Assembly (NCBI RefSeq): GCF_937959485.1
Contig: NZ_CALGPY010000003.1
Span: forward strand, 1 to 64,000
Direction: 5' to 3'
Source of the DNA: an uncultured Campylobacter sp.
GTDB lineage: Bacteria > Campylobacterota > Campylobacteria > Campylobacterales > Campylobacteraceae
Length of the DNA: 64,000 bases
The notes beneath the pieces are model-generated. The model was not told the origin of the DNA. It was given only the letters and a program-made list of their open reading frames with translations, and made no database searches. The translations under genes and the position numbers were made by a program. Below, in pieces: positions 25,939 through 33,384 of the stretch (positions are counted from its first letter, which is position 1; every line of letters begins with the position of its first letter).

Positions 25939-26352
25939 TTGAACAAAAACGAGCTGAAAAATTCCCTAGGCAAATACTTCGGCAGGGAGATTGCAGGCGA
26001 TTTTAGAGTGCTTAAAGAGCACGAGATCGCGCTCTGCAACGATGCGGCGAAATTTTCTTTTGAGGGCGATAGCGGGCTGCTGCGCGAGTTTTGTATCTTT
26101 GCAGACGGCGGCAGCGGCGATCTTTGGCTGCTAAGCTCTAGCGGCGAGATCGCGTTTTACGACCATGATCTGGAGTTTTTGTCCGAGGTAAATTTGAAAA
26201 AATTCGATCTAAATCTTGCGGGCTGGTTAAAGATCGCGGAGCTTTTTTGCAAATTTGAAGCCCTTGGCAACCCGAGTAGCGCGCAAAAGGCGGAGTTTAA
26301 GCAAAGCGTAGCTAAAATCTGTCCGCAAATTTTAGAAATTTGGGAAATTTAA
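25939..26352 (+). CDS. Hypothetical protein
   Basis: I do not recognise this 137-residue soluble protein. The start is TTG at 25939 with GGAGG 8-12 bases upstream. The sequence has the look of a small alpha/beta protein (FCIFADGGSGDLWLLSSSGE, IAFYDHDLEFLSEVNLKKFD, then a helical end), somewhat like SMI1/KNR4-type immunity folds, but I would not assign it. It follows the CorA-like gene by 15 bases and precedes the broken alkyltransferase by 45, so the three may be transcribed together. Confidence 0.6.
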   Translation: MNKNELKNSLGKYFGREIAGDFRVLKEHEIALCNDAAKFSFEGDSGLLREFCIFADGGSGDLWLLSSSGEIAFYDHDLEFLSEVNLKKFDLNLAGWLKIAELFCKFEALGNPSSAQKAEFKQSVAKICPQILEIWEI

Positions 26353-26397
26353 GCGCTATTTGCGGCGCCTAAATTTAATCGCAAAATAGGAGCAACG

Positions 26398-27329
26398 ATG
26401 AAATTTATCGCATATTACGACTCGCCGCTTGGTAAAATCACGCTCGCGGGCGATGAGGTGGGGCTTTGCGGGCTGTGGTTCGAGGGCGAGAAATACTACG
26501 CGCACGCTCTCGCGACAGGCAGAGAAAACGACAAATTCTGCACGCGTGATATTGCGGCAAAAACAGATGCCGCTGCGAGAGAGGGTTGCTACGAGAGAGG
26601 CGGCGCGCTAGAAACGAAAAGCGGTGCGGATAAAAAGCGTAACGGCGCCGATCTGCTCGCAAAAGAGCGGCACGCCGCGAGCGAAACACAGCGCGATTTT
26701 GCGGCGCTGAAAAAGAGCAAAAAGAGCGATATTGCGGCAGAAGCGGCGAACAGCGCGGACGTAAAATTCTGCGCACACACACTTATAGAGAGCGAAAAAT
26801 TCTTCACGCGCGATTTTGCAGTTAAAGACACGGGCAAAAAACCTCGCGCCACCAATCTTTCGGTGCAAGGCGCGAGCGGAAAATTCTGCACGAACGAGCA
26901 AAACGAGCAAAGCGGATACTTCGAGGAAAAAACCTAGCCGTTTTCGATCAAACTAGGCGCTGGCTCGATCTGTATTTTAGCGGACGCGGGCCGGGTTTTA
27001 CGCCCGCTCTAAATCCTGTGGGCTCGGCATTTAGGCGCGCCGTGTGGGAAATTTTGCTTAAAATTCCTTACGGACGGACCACGACCTACGGGCAGATCGC
27101 GCGCGAAATCGCCGCAGCACGCGGGCTAGCGAAGATACCCACGCAAGCCGTGGGCGGCGCCGTAGGGCACAACGAAATCTCGATCATCATCCCCTGCCAC
27201 CGCGTCGTAGGCACGCACGGCAGCCTCACGGGCTACGCAGGCGGTATCGATAGGAAAATAAAGCTGCTGCAGCCAGGGGGCGTCGATATGCGAGAGCTTT
27301 TCACGCCCCCAAATAGCACCGCGCCGTAA
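26398..27329 (+). pseudogene. ogt: Methylated-DNA--protein-cysteine methyltransferase with insert and frameshift
   Basis: The two ends belong to one Ogt enzyme, which repairs O6-alkylguanine by transferring the alkyl group to its own Cys. The first frame (26398-26937) starts YYDSPLGKITLAGDE and then runs into about 135 residues of low-complexity sequence with recurring KFCTRD/KFCAH/KFFTRD. It stops with TAG at 26935. The rest (open from 26937, with an internal ATG-like start at 27018) reads AVFDQTRRWLDLYFSGRG, then the helix-turn-helix and the catalytic IPCHRVVG. One extra A in the A6 run at 26927-26932 would join them as ...EEKNLAVFDQTRRW. It may be a real frameshift, homopolymer variation, slippage or a sequencing error. 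Confidence 0.75.
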
Positions 27330-28024
27330 GAATGCAATTTAAGCGGCTGATAGCGCGCTCAATGCCCAAAAAAAAGCTAGCCGGATAGCAAAGCCGCGCA
27401 AGATGGGGCCTGCCGCCAAAAGGACGATAAGCGTTGCGAGCCGTATCGCTAAATGAGCCTAGCTACGCCGTCGAAACGGAGCCCCGTGCGAAACTCAAAT
27501 CGGCGCACCGCAAAACGTCCCGCACCGATGCACTCATAGAGCGGATTGAACAAATTTTAAAATTTCGCCCCTTTTTCTCCGCTTCCCGCAGAAGCCGCAT
27601 CGATTTAAAATTTTAACGTGCCGAGGACGGACAGATCGGCCGCTGCAAAATTTGCGATAATCAAAATCTATAAGCGGTGCCGAAACGGGCGCGAAAGCCT
27701 GCAGCGAAAAAACTAATAGGCGGCGTCGCATCTGCTTCGTAAAACTGCGGCGGGATTGATTGCCAAGGAGCCGCTTAGTGCGGTGTTTAAGCCGCCGCGT
27801 AAAAAAGATAAAATTCTATCTTTTCGCGCATGATGATTTGCGCCGCATCTATAAGCAAATAAAGCTCGCAGGCTCTTAGCGATCGGTAGCGCTGCCGCTA
27901 CCGCCGCTTAAACCTGCGCGGATCTAAAAATTTTATAAATTAAAATTCCATGTCGCGGACAATTCAAAATTTCGCGCTTCAAACGATCCGCAAATTCCGT
28001 GCTTCAGTCTGCGGCGATTAGGCC
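27330..28024. other. Non-coding spacer between two alkyltransferase-family genes
   Basis: I see no gene, RNA or clear repeat in these roughly 700 bases. Short open frames have compositions typical of chance. Confidence 0.5.
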
Positions 28025-28323
28025 TTAGCACTCCCAGCGGTGCTTTTTCATACGGGCGCGCTCGCCTCTAAATTCCACGCCTTCGGCCTCTAGCAGTTCA
28101 CGCTGAGCCGCAAAGCTCGCCGCCAAGGCGCCTGCGTGATAAAGGGCGCGGTGGCACGGGTAGTCGCCGTAGAGCTCTGCTTGCGAGAGCACGCGCCCCA
28201 CGAGCCGTGAGTGAGCGGGCAGCCCGATCAGGCGCGCGATCTGTCCGTATGATGCCACCTTGCCCGCGGGGATTTCCTCGACAAAGGTAAAATTTCATAG
28301 ATCAAATTTTGCGTCAAAACCAT
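28025..28323 (-). pseudogene. Small MGMT-family protein, apparently frameshifted near its start
   Basis: The intact part (28025-28258, starting at a GTG) reads ASYGQIARLIGLP, then GRVLSQ, the motif YPCHRAL and QRELLEAEGVEF. This is the DNA-binding domain of a short alkyltransferase-like protein of about 100 residues. The Cys of PCHR is present, so it is not the Cys-less ATL type. The expected N-terminus exists in another frame: an ATG at 28323 begins MVLTQNLIYEIL, while FVEEIPAGKV precedes ASYGQ in the main frame behind a TGA. A one-base change around 28285 would join them. The gene is probably broken, unless translation starts at the GTG. Confidence 0.6.
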
Positions 28324-28547
28324 GGCGCGATTATACTCTTTCGCGTTTAAATTTAGGCGAAATTTCACTAAATTTAACCTCGTGTCGGCGCCATGAATTT
28401 CATTAAATTTAGCCGCGCTTTTAAATTTTGCGACGCGGCGCCTCGCCTAATTTCAAAATTTGGTAGTTTTAAAATTTTACCCTACCGAGGCCTGCGCGCA
28501 AGCGAAATTTAAACCGAATATTCAGCCCCTCTTTATATGTAAAGGAA

Positions 28548-28553
28548 TATAAT
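28548..28553 (+). promoter_or_regulatory. Putative -10 box for the peptidase E-like gene
   Basis: A perfect TATAAT lies 38 bases before the ATG at 28592, which also has AAAGGAG directly upstream. Confidence 0.5.
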
Positions 28554-28591
28554 TTCAAAACAGATATCAACTTTGATTTAAAGGAGAAAAG

Positions 28592-29425
28592 ATGCAAAAT
28601 CAAAGACGAGACCTACTAAAGGTAGCCGCTTTGGCGGCGGGCGCTGCGATGCTCAGCACGAGCGAACTAGCTGCGAGCGAAAAGGCATTTAAGCTCTCTA
28701 AGCGCGATCATAGCAAGCAAAGAGCGCTACTGCTCTCAAGCTCGGGCTACAAGGACACGAAGTATCTATCGCACGCGGTGGCGTGGATCGGTAAATTTGC
28801 GCAGGAAAACAATCTCGCGGGCAAAAAGATCGTTTTCATCCCTTACGCGAGCCTACGCAGAAGCTACGACGAATATGAAAAGCGCGTCAAAGAGGCGCTT
28901 GCGAGCTTAAACTTAAACATCGTCGGCGTCCATCACGCTAAAAACGCCGCGAAGGAAGTCGCGAGCGCGGATTGCATATTCGTAGGCGGCGGCAACACCT
29001 TCAAGCTCGTGCACGATATGTATGAAAACGAGCTCATCGCTCTGATTAGCAAAATGGTCGAGGACGGCACGCCGTATATCGGCTGGAGCGCGGGCTCGAA
29101 TGTCGCGGGCGCTACGATGATGACGACGAACGATATGCCGATCATCGAGCCTGAGTCGTTTAATACCTTCAATATTTTCCCGTACCAGATCAATCCGCAC
29201 TTCATCTCGGGCAAGCCTGCGGGGCACAACGGCGAGAGCAGAGAGGAGAGGCTGGAGGAATTTTTGATCGCCAATCAAAAATCGACCGTTTATGCGATGC
29301 CGGAGGGTACGGCGTTTTGGCTTGAAGGCGAGAAGGCGACCGTGCTTGGACCTGCTGCGGTACTAAAGATGAATTATAAACAAAAGGTTAAGTTGATCGA
29401 GCCGGGCAGCTCGTTTAAGTATTGA
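28592..29425 (+). CDS. Peptidase E-like serine peptidase (S51) with a Tat-type signal
   Basis: A 277-residue protein. The first about 32 residues look like a twin-arginine signal: RRDLLK followed by a hydrophobic stretch (VAALAAGAAML) and a small-residue region. The mature part has the class I glutamine-amidotransferase-like fold of peptidase E: FVGGGNTFKLV near residue 130 and the nucleophile Ser in GWSAGSNVAG near residue 165. PepE cleaves N-terminal Asp dipeptides and is normally cytoplasmic, so export would be unusual. A GGTGCC/GGCACC hairpin follows the stop at 29452-29467 and may end transcription. The gene has its own promoter. Confidence 0.8.
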   Translation: MQNQRRDLLKVAALAAGAAMLSTSELAASEKAFKLSKRDHSKQRALLLSSSGYKDTKYLSHAVAWIGKFAQENNLAGKKIVFIPYASLRRSYDEYEKRVKEALASLNLNIVGVHHAKNAAKEVASADCIFVGGGNTFKLVHDMYENELIALISKMVEDGTPYIGWSAGSNVAGATMMTTNDMPIIEPESFNTFNIFPYQINPHFISGKPAGHNGESREERLEEFLIANQKSTVYAMPEGTAFWLEGEKATVLGPAAVLKMNYKQKVKLIEPGSSFKY

Positions 29426-29654
29426 TCGCACCCGCTTAAATTTAACCAAGAGGTGCCAGACGGCACCGCTAGTTTGAATGCACTAATCGGCTAAATTTTA
29501 ATTGCGGCGCTCGGCTAAATTCGGGCGCCGCTTTTAAATTTACGCGACAAAGCGCGCTTTGCTTATGCGGACGCGCGATTAAAAGATAAGCATCGATTTA
29601 AAGCGGCGCGCGACCCCTGAAGCCATAAAGAGTAAAATTTAAAACGCATATAAA

Positions 29655-29945
29655 ATGCCCCGCGTCCACTTTCTTATGCCGCTCGGCGATCTTATTCCGT
29701 ATATCGCGGACATCCTTGCCGGCTGCGGCGGGACGGTATATGTGCAAAAAAGCGGCGGCGCTTATAGTGCCATAAAAATCGATGCGGGCGGCCGCCGAAA
29801 CTTAAGCGATCGGGGGCAAAGTTTCAAATTTTTTATCTCGTCCGAACCGCCGCAAGAGCCTGAATTGCCCGCAAAGATATTTTACGACGATATGTATCGA
29901 AGCATCATAGAAGGCATGGGCGAGCAGAGACGCAAGAAGCTATAG
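29655..29945 (+). CDS. Hypothetical protein, possibly the first part of a frameshifted gene
   Basis: I do not recognise this 96-residue frame. It begins VHFLMPLGDLIPYIADILAG-like sequence and ends at a TAG just before the next small frame. No clear ribosome binding site precedes the ATG. The next frame is open upstream of its own ATG and reads RAETQEAIEMIALRL, so adding one base near 29920 would merge the two into one protein of about 170 residues with a smooth helical join. Either a split gene or two small genes. Confidence 0.45.
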   Translation: MPRVHFLMPLGDLIPYIADILAGCGGTVYVQKSGGAYSAIKIDAGGRRNLSDRGQSFKFFISSEPPQEPELPAKIFYDDMYRSIIEGMGEQRRKKL

Positions 29946-29947
29946 AG

Positions 29948-30169
29948 ATGATCGCGCTGCGACTCGTCGCAAAAAATCCGGGCGCGGCTATTCAGAAAAT
30001 TTTCTCCGCGATCAAAAACAAACTCAAAAACGACGAAGCGATCGGTCGCGGGCTTCGCTGCGGCGCTTCTTTTTGCAAAGATTATTTTTACGCGAAGCGC
30101 TGCGTGGACGGTAAAATTTTGAAATTTGATCTGAACAACGACAAACTGCCGAATATTACGACGCCGTAA
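29948..30169 (+). CDS. Hypothetical protein, possibly the second part of a frameshifted gene
   Basis: A 73-residue frame with protein-like composition: a basic helix (ALRLVAKNPGAAIQKIFSAI), then CGASFCKDYFYAKRCVDGK with three Cys, and DLNNDKLPNI. It begins 2 bases after the stop of the preceding frame and is open upstream of its ATG. No family recognised. See the preceding entry for the possible joined protein. Confidence 0.45.
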   Translation: MIALRLVAKNPGAAIQKIFSAIKNKLKNDEAIGRGLRCGASFCKDYFYAKRCVDGKILKFDLNNDKLPNITTP

Positions 30170-30649
30170 ACGGGCGGCATCGATAGCGCGAGCAAAGGGC
30201 GGCGCCCAAGCTAGGCGGCATCAACAAATTTTAAAAACAGGCAATGCGAGCGGCGGGTCTAAATTTTAACGCGACTTTAAATTTATGTGGTCTGAATTTA
30301 TGCGGCCTCAAGGGCTTGCGGCGTAGAATTTTAACTCTAAACGGCGCGCGTGAATTTAATAAAATTTGCCTCCGAAATTTAGCAAAATCGTTAGCTTATA
30401 AAATTCGCCGCTAAAATTTTTCAAAGCAGCGGCTTTAAATTTAGCGGCATGAACAATCCTCTTGATCGGCTCGTTACGGGCGCGGGCGAGCCTGAGCGGC
30501 GCCGTACAAATTAGCAAGACGAGGCGCAGAATTTCCATCCGATTTGCAAAGCTTAGATTTGAGCTTAAATTTAAAAATCCGCGTCGTCGCCGTAAGCTGA
30601 AATTTTGCGCGATTGTTTTAAAATGCGTTTAAAATTTTAAGGAGAACTC
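30170..30649. other. Non-coding spacer before the DUF4272 gene
   Basis: I see no gene in these 480 bases. AAATTT motifs recur throughout. A TTTTAAGGAG ribosome binding site at the end serves the ATG at 30650. Confidence 0.5.
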
Positions 30650-31393
30650 ATGGCGTTTTCAGATTTTTTCAAAAAAGGCGGCAAAAATATCGCAAACGCC
30701 GCAAAGATCGGCAAGACCGCTCAGGAGCGCAAGGATATAAGCATCGAAATTTTAAAATCCCAAGGCGTGCCGTATATCGATCATCTGCCGCTGCGGTACG
30801 AGACGGACGAGGTCACCCCGCGCGAAAAGGACGAAGTCATCGCTCGCGCGATCTGCTCGTACGCGGCGATAATGTGCGCCTGCTCGATCAGAGACGAGGG
30901 CAAGCTCGCGGATGAGGGTAAGCAGGGCGCGCAGGGCTTTCTTACGAACCGCTACGGCTGCATAGACAAGCTCACGCGCATGGAGCGCCGCGTCACGCAG
31001 GGCGAGGCAAGTCGCGACGAGGCCATAAATATGGGCTGGAAATACGAGTCGCTGTGGGCGCTGATGTGGGCCATGGGGCTCGTGGAGGAGCTAAGATTTC
31101 CGAGCGAAATCTGCGACTGCGCCTTTGCGATGGACACCTTTAGCGGCGGCGATTTTTCGGCGCGCGTAAAGCTACGAGATACGGATGAAATCCTGCAGGC
31201 GCTTGACCTCATCTACCGCTACCACTGGGCGTGCGTCAATGCCCGCGTGCATGGCTCAGACTGCGCGAGACTCGACGAAGAGGTCGTGATGGAGAGACGC
31301 GGCGGGCTAGAGTGGCTGTGCTGCAATGGAGCGGAAAATGATAATCTGACGGATGAATATAATGCATGGGATTATCCGGACTTGAATACCTAG
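30650..31393 (+). CDS. DUF4272 domain-containing protein
   Basis: A 247-residue soluble protein. The pattern of conserved pieces fits DUF4272: an N-terminal RKDISIEILKSQGVPYIDHLPL, a basic KDEVIARAICSYAAIM segment, then GWKYESLWALMWAMGLVEELRFPSEICD near residue 125, and YRYHWACVNAR near residue 195. The domain has no established activity. The start has AAGGAG close upstream. It stands alone between spacers, in an accessory-looking region. Confidence 0.75.
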   Translation: MAFSDFFKKGGKNIANAAKIGKTAQERKDISIEILKSQGVPYIDHLPLRYETDEVTPREKDEVIARAICSYAAIMCACSIRDEGKLADEGKQGAQGFLTNRYGCIDKLTRMERRVTQGEASRDEAINMGWKYESLWALMWAMGLVEELRFPSEICDCAFAMDTFSGGDFSARVKLRDTDEILQALDLIYRYHWACVNARVHGSDCARLDEEVVMERRGGLEWLCCNGAENDNLTDEYNAWDYPDLNT

Positions 31394-31489
31394 CGACCCT
31401 TTTTTCTTTATACGTCGTTAGAAATTTTGCCGAATTTCAGTCACGTATTATATATACGCTCCTTCATTCGGCTCATTTCCGCCTCGTCT
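31394..31489 (-). repeat. Spacer repeat element, copy 1
   Basis: Shares with 31715-31810 the ordered blocks TTTTTTCT, TATACGTCGTT, AAATTTTGC, CGTATT and ATACGCTCC. CGTAT and ATACG (31444-31458) form a small dyad. Strand is assigned only for convenience. Confidence 0.55.
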
Positions 31490-31714
31490 AAAGAAAAAAC
31501 ACTGCGCGTTGTCTCGCGAGCGTCTTTAAATGAGTTTGAAATTTTAAGTCCGCGATAGGCTATATGCCTTATCTTGACTTAAAATTTCTGCACAACATTT
31601 AAATCCATCTCGCGATACTGCCGCTCTTGTATTCTTTAACTCAAATTTAAACCAGCCTGCGCTTAAAAATTAAATTTCGCCTCGTTTAAGCGAAAAATAG
31701 TTCGCCTTAATTCC

Positions 31715-31810
31715 CGCGTTTTTTCTCTTTGCTATACGTCGTTGCGTCTAAAATTTGCTCGGTTGCGTATTTACATACACTCTCCGCCCGCAAATTTCAT
31801 CCGCGCCTTG
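31715..31810 (-). repeat. Spacer repeat element, copy 2
   Basis: Same orientation as copy 1, with TTTTTTCTCTTT, TATACGTCGTT, AAATTTGC, GCGTATTTACATAC and CTCC in the same order. A GCGGC-ACC-GCCGC hairpin (31819-31831) follows it. Confidence 0.55.
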
Positions 31811-32134
31811 TTAGCTCCGCGGCACCGCCGCTTACACTCCTTCTTTGTACTCAAATTTAGAAACTATTTTTGCGTCGTCGCACCCACAACTGCAAGCATA
31901 AGATCGGAATTTAAAATTTAAAACCCGATCGCACGCTGTTTTTTCTAAATCCAAAATATTTGCCGACGGATCTAAAAACATACCGAATGTGAGAATTTAT
32001 GAATCAATTGGGGATTAAAATTTTAAAATTTTTCTTGTAAACTGCGCAAGGTGGATCACGGGCGCAGATCCGCTGAAATTTCAGACGCGGCCTGCTAAAT
32101 TTCAGAGCGCCGTGGAATTTTAGAATTTAAAGTT

Positions 32135-32159
32135 GCGGGCGGGCAAGGCGCCCGTCCGC
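32135..32159 (-). terminator. Strong GC hairpin downstream of tpx
   Basis: Arms 32135-32144 and 32150-32159 pair over ten positions with one G-T, around a five-base loop. On the minus strand, the direction of tpx, it lies about 60 bases past the stop and is followed by a moderately T-rich stretch, so it may end tpx transcripts. The T-run is weak. Confidence 0.4.
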
Positions 32160-32220
32160 GTATTTTAAGCCCGCTAAATTTAAGCGAGCAGATGTCTGCA
32201 CCGCAGACCTAGAAATTGCA

Positions 32221-32787
32221 TCAGCTCTGCGTCGCAACGCTTCCGCTCGCAAACGCCGCTGCATTGAGCGCCGCGTCGTAATCGGGTTCATCTACTATGT
32301 CGTCCGTGATCTGCTTGTAGGCGATCTTGCCTGCGGTGTCCACGACGAAAACCGCGCGGCACGTTAGCCCCGCAAGCGCGCCGTCCGCGACCAGCACGCC
32401 GTATGCGCGCGCAAACTCCTTATCGCGAAAGTCGCTTAGGGCGCGTAAATTTTTGATCCCCTCGGTCGAGCAGAACCTGCCCGCGGCAAACGGCAGATCC
32501 ATCGAGATCACGAAAACCTCGGTATTTTTTATACTCGCGGCGCGCTCGTTAAATTTGCGCGTCTCGGTCGCGCACACGTCCGTATCCAGGGACGGCACGG
32601 CGATAATAGCCTGCGCCTTACCCGTGCCGCCGCCGACTTTGACCTCGCTAAGATCGGCCGCGACTAGGCTGAGCTCGGGCGCCTTATCTCCCAGCTTAAG
32701 CTCGTTACCCGAAAAGCCGACGCTTACGCCTTGTAATTTGGTTTGTTGTATGATTTTCCTTTGTTTTGAAATATTTAAAACGGGCAC
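32221..32787 (-). CDS. tpx: Thiol peroxidase
   Basis: A 188-residue atypical 2-Cys peroxiredoxin that reduces lipid and hydrogen peroxides using thioredoxin. GNELKLGDKAPELSL is followed by the peroxidatic Cys in PSLDTDVCATETRKFNE near residue 79 and the resolving Cys in GRFCSTEGI near residue 113. The product is about 15 residues longer at the N-terminus than usual (typical members start just before the KLQGVSVGF-like strand). An AAAGGA lies just ahead of an ATA codon at the expected start, so true initiation is uncertain. The C-terminal about 10 residues are also extra. Confidence 0.9.
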   Translation of the reverse strand: MPVLNISKQRKIIQQTKLQGVSVGFSGNELKLGDKAPELSLVAADLSEVKVGGGTGKAQAIIAVPSLDTDVCATETRKFNERAASIKNTEVFVISMDLPFAAGRFCSTEGIKNLRALSDFRDKEFARAYGVLVADGALAGLTCRAVFVVDTAGKIAYKQITDDIVDEPDYDAALNAAAFASGSVATQS

Positions 32788-33384
32788 ATTATAACCTGCG
32801 AAAGCAAACGCCTGCCAAATCCGAAAATAAGCGGCTATAGCGCTGGCTCGGCGGATATGAGCGGCGCGCAGATCGCCGCGCTAAGATGAAATTTTACGGC
32901 ATAAAGCGGCGGTTCAATTAAGTGCCGCCTGCAGAAAATACCGCGACTTACATAAAGCACTGATGATCGCAATCCGATATAAGTCTATGGTAGCGCTCCG
33001 CCTTGAGGCTGCGCCGAAGGTAAAATTTCGCCCCGTTTGCGCGATCCCGTTTGCGGCGATTTTGTCCGTGAATAAAAATCAAAGCGATAGCGCTGTATGT
33101 GCACTTTACCTGCGAAAGAAAGAAATCACTAGTAAAACGACAGGTGCGGCATCATGAGCGCGTTTTAAGTTATGTTTTGAATTTTTAAATTTAATTGAAA
33201 TTTTTTGATCTAAATTTGCGACCGGCAGGAGTTAAACTTATGGGTTGAAATTTTATTTGAAGCTAGAGTGAGAGTTTAAATTTTGGCTCGTAAAGCGAGT
33301 TAAATTTAAGTGCTGTTTTAAAAATTTAAAGAAGTACCGGGGGTTGGCGATAAAGCTATCGCCACACCCTAGCGCTCTTTAAGC
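32788..33384. other. Non-coding spacer between tpx and fusA
   Basis: Between the 5' end of tpx and the 3' end of fusA. No defensible gene; a short rightward frame at 32963-33157 looks like chance. The fusA-proximal end holds a terminator-like hairpin. Confidence 0.5.
33341..33369 (-). terminator. Putative terminator of the rpsL-rpsG-fusA operon
   Basis: TGGCGATA (33345-33352) pairs with TATCGCCA (33357-33364) around a four-base loop, and GGGT/ACCC extends the stem past one bulge. On the minus strand it lies 16 bases past the fusA stop. The following sequence is only partly T-rich, so it is a weak intrinsic terminator. Confidence 0.5.

Larger units (their letters stand above)
31394..32220. 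other. Long spacer with a duplicated element
   Basis: No gene. It contains two diverged copies of a roughly 95-base element (31394-31489 and 31715-31810), each followed further on by TTCTTT..ACTCAAATTTA (31631 and 31841). Near tpx are a 10-pair GC hairpin (32135-32159) and a GTCTGC-ACC-GCAGAC hairpin (32194-32208). Confidence 0.6.

Noticed and set aside
31394..31862. CRISPR-like array in the repeat-rich spacer
   Set aside because: Only two diverged units, unequal spacing and no short identical repeats.
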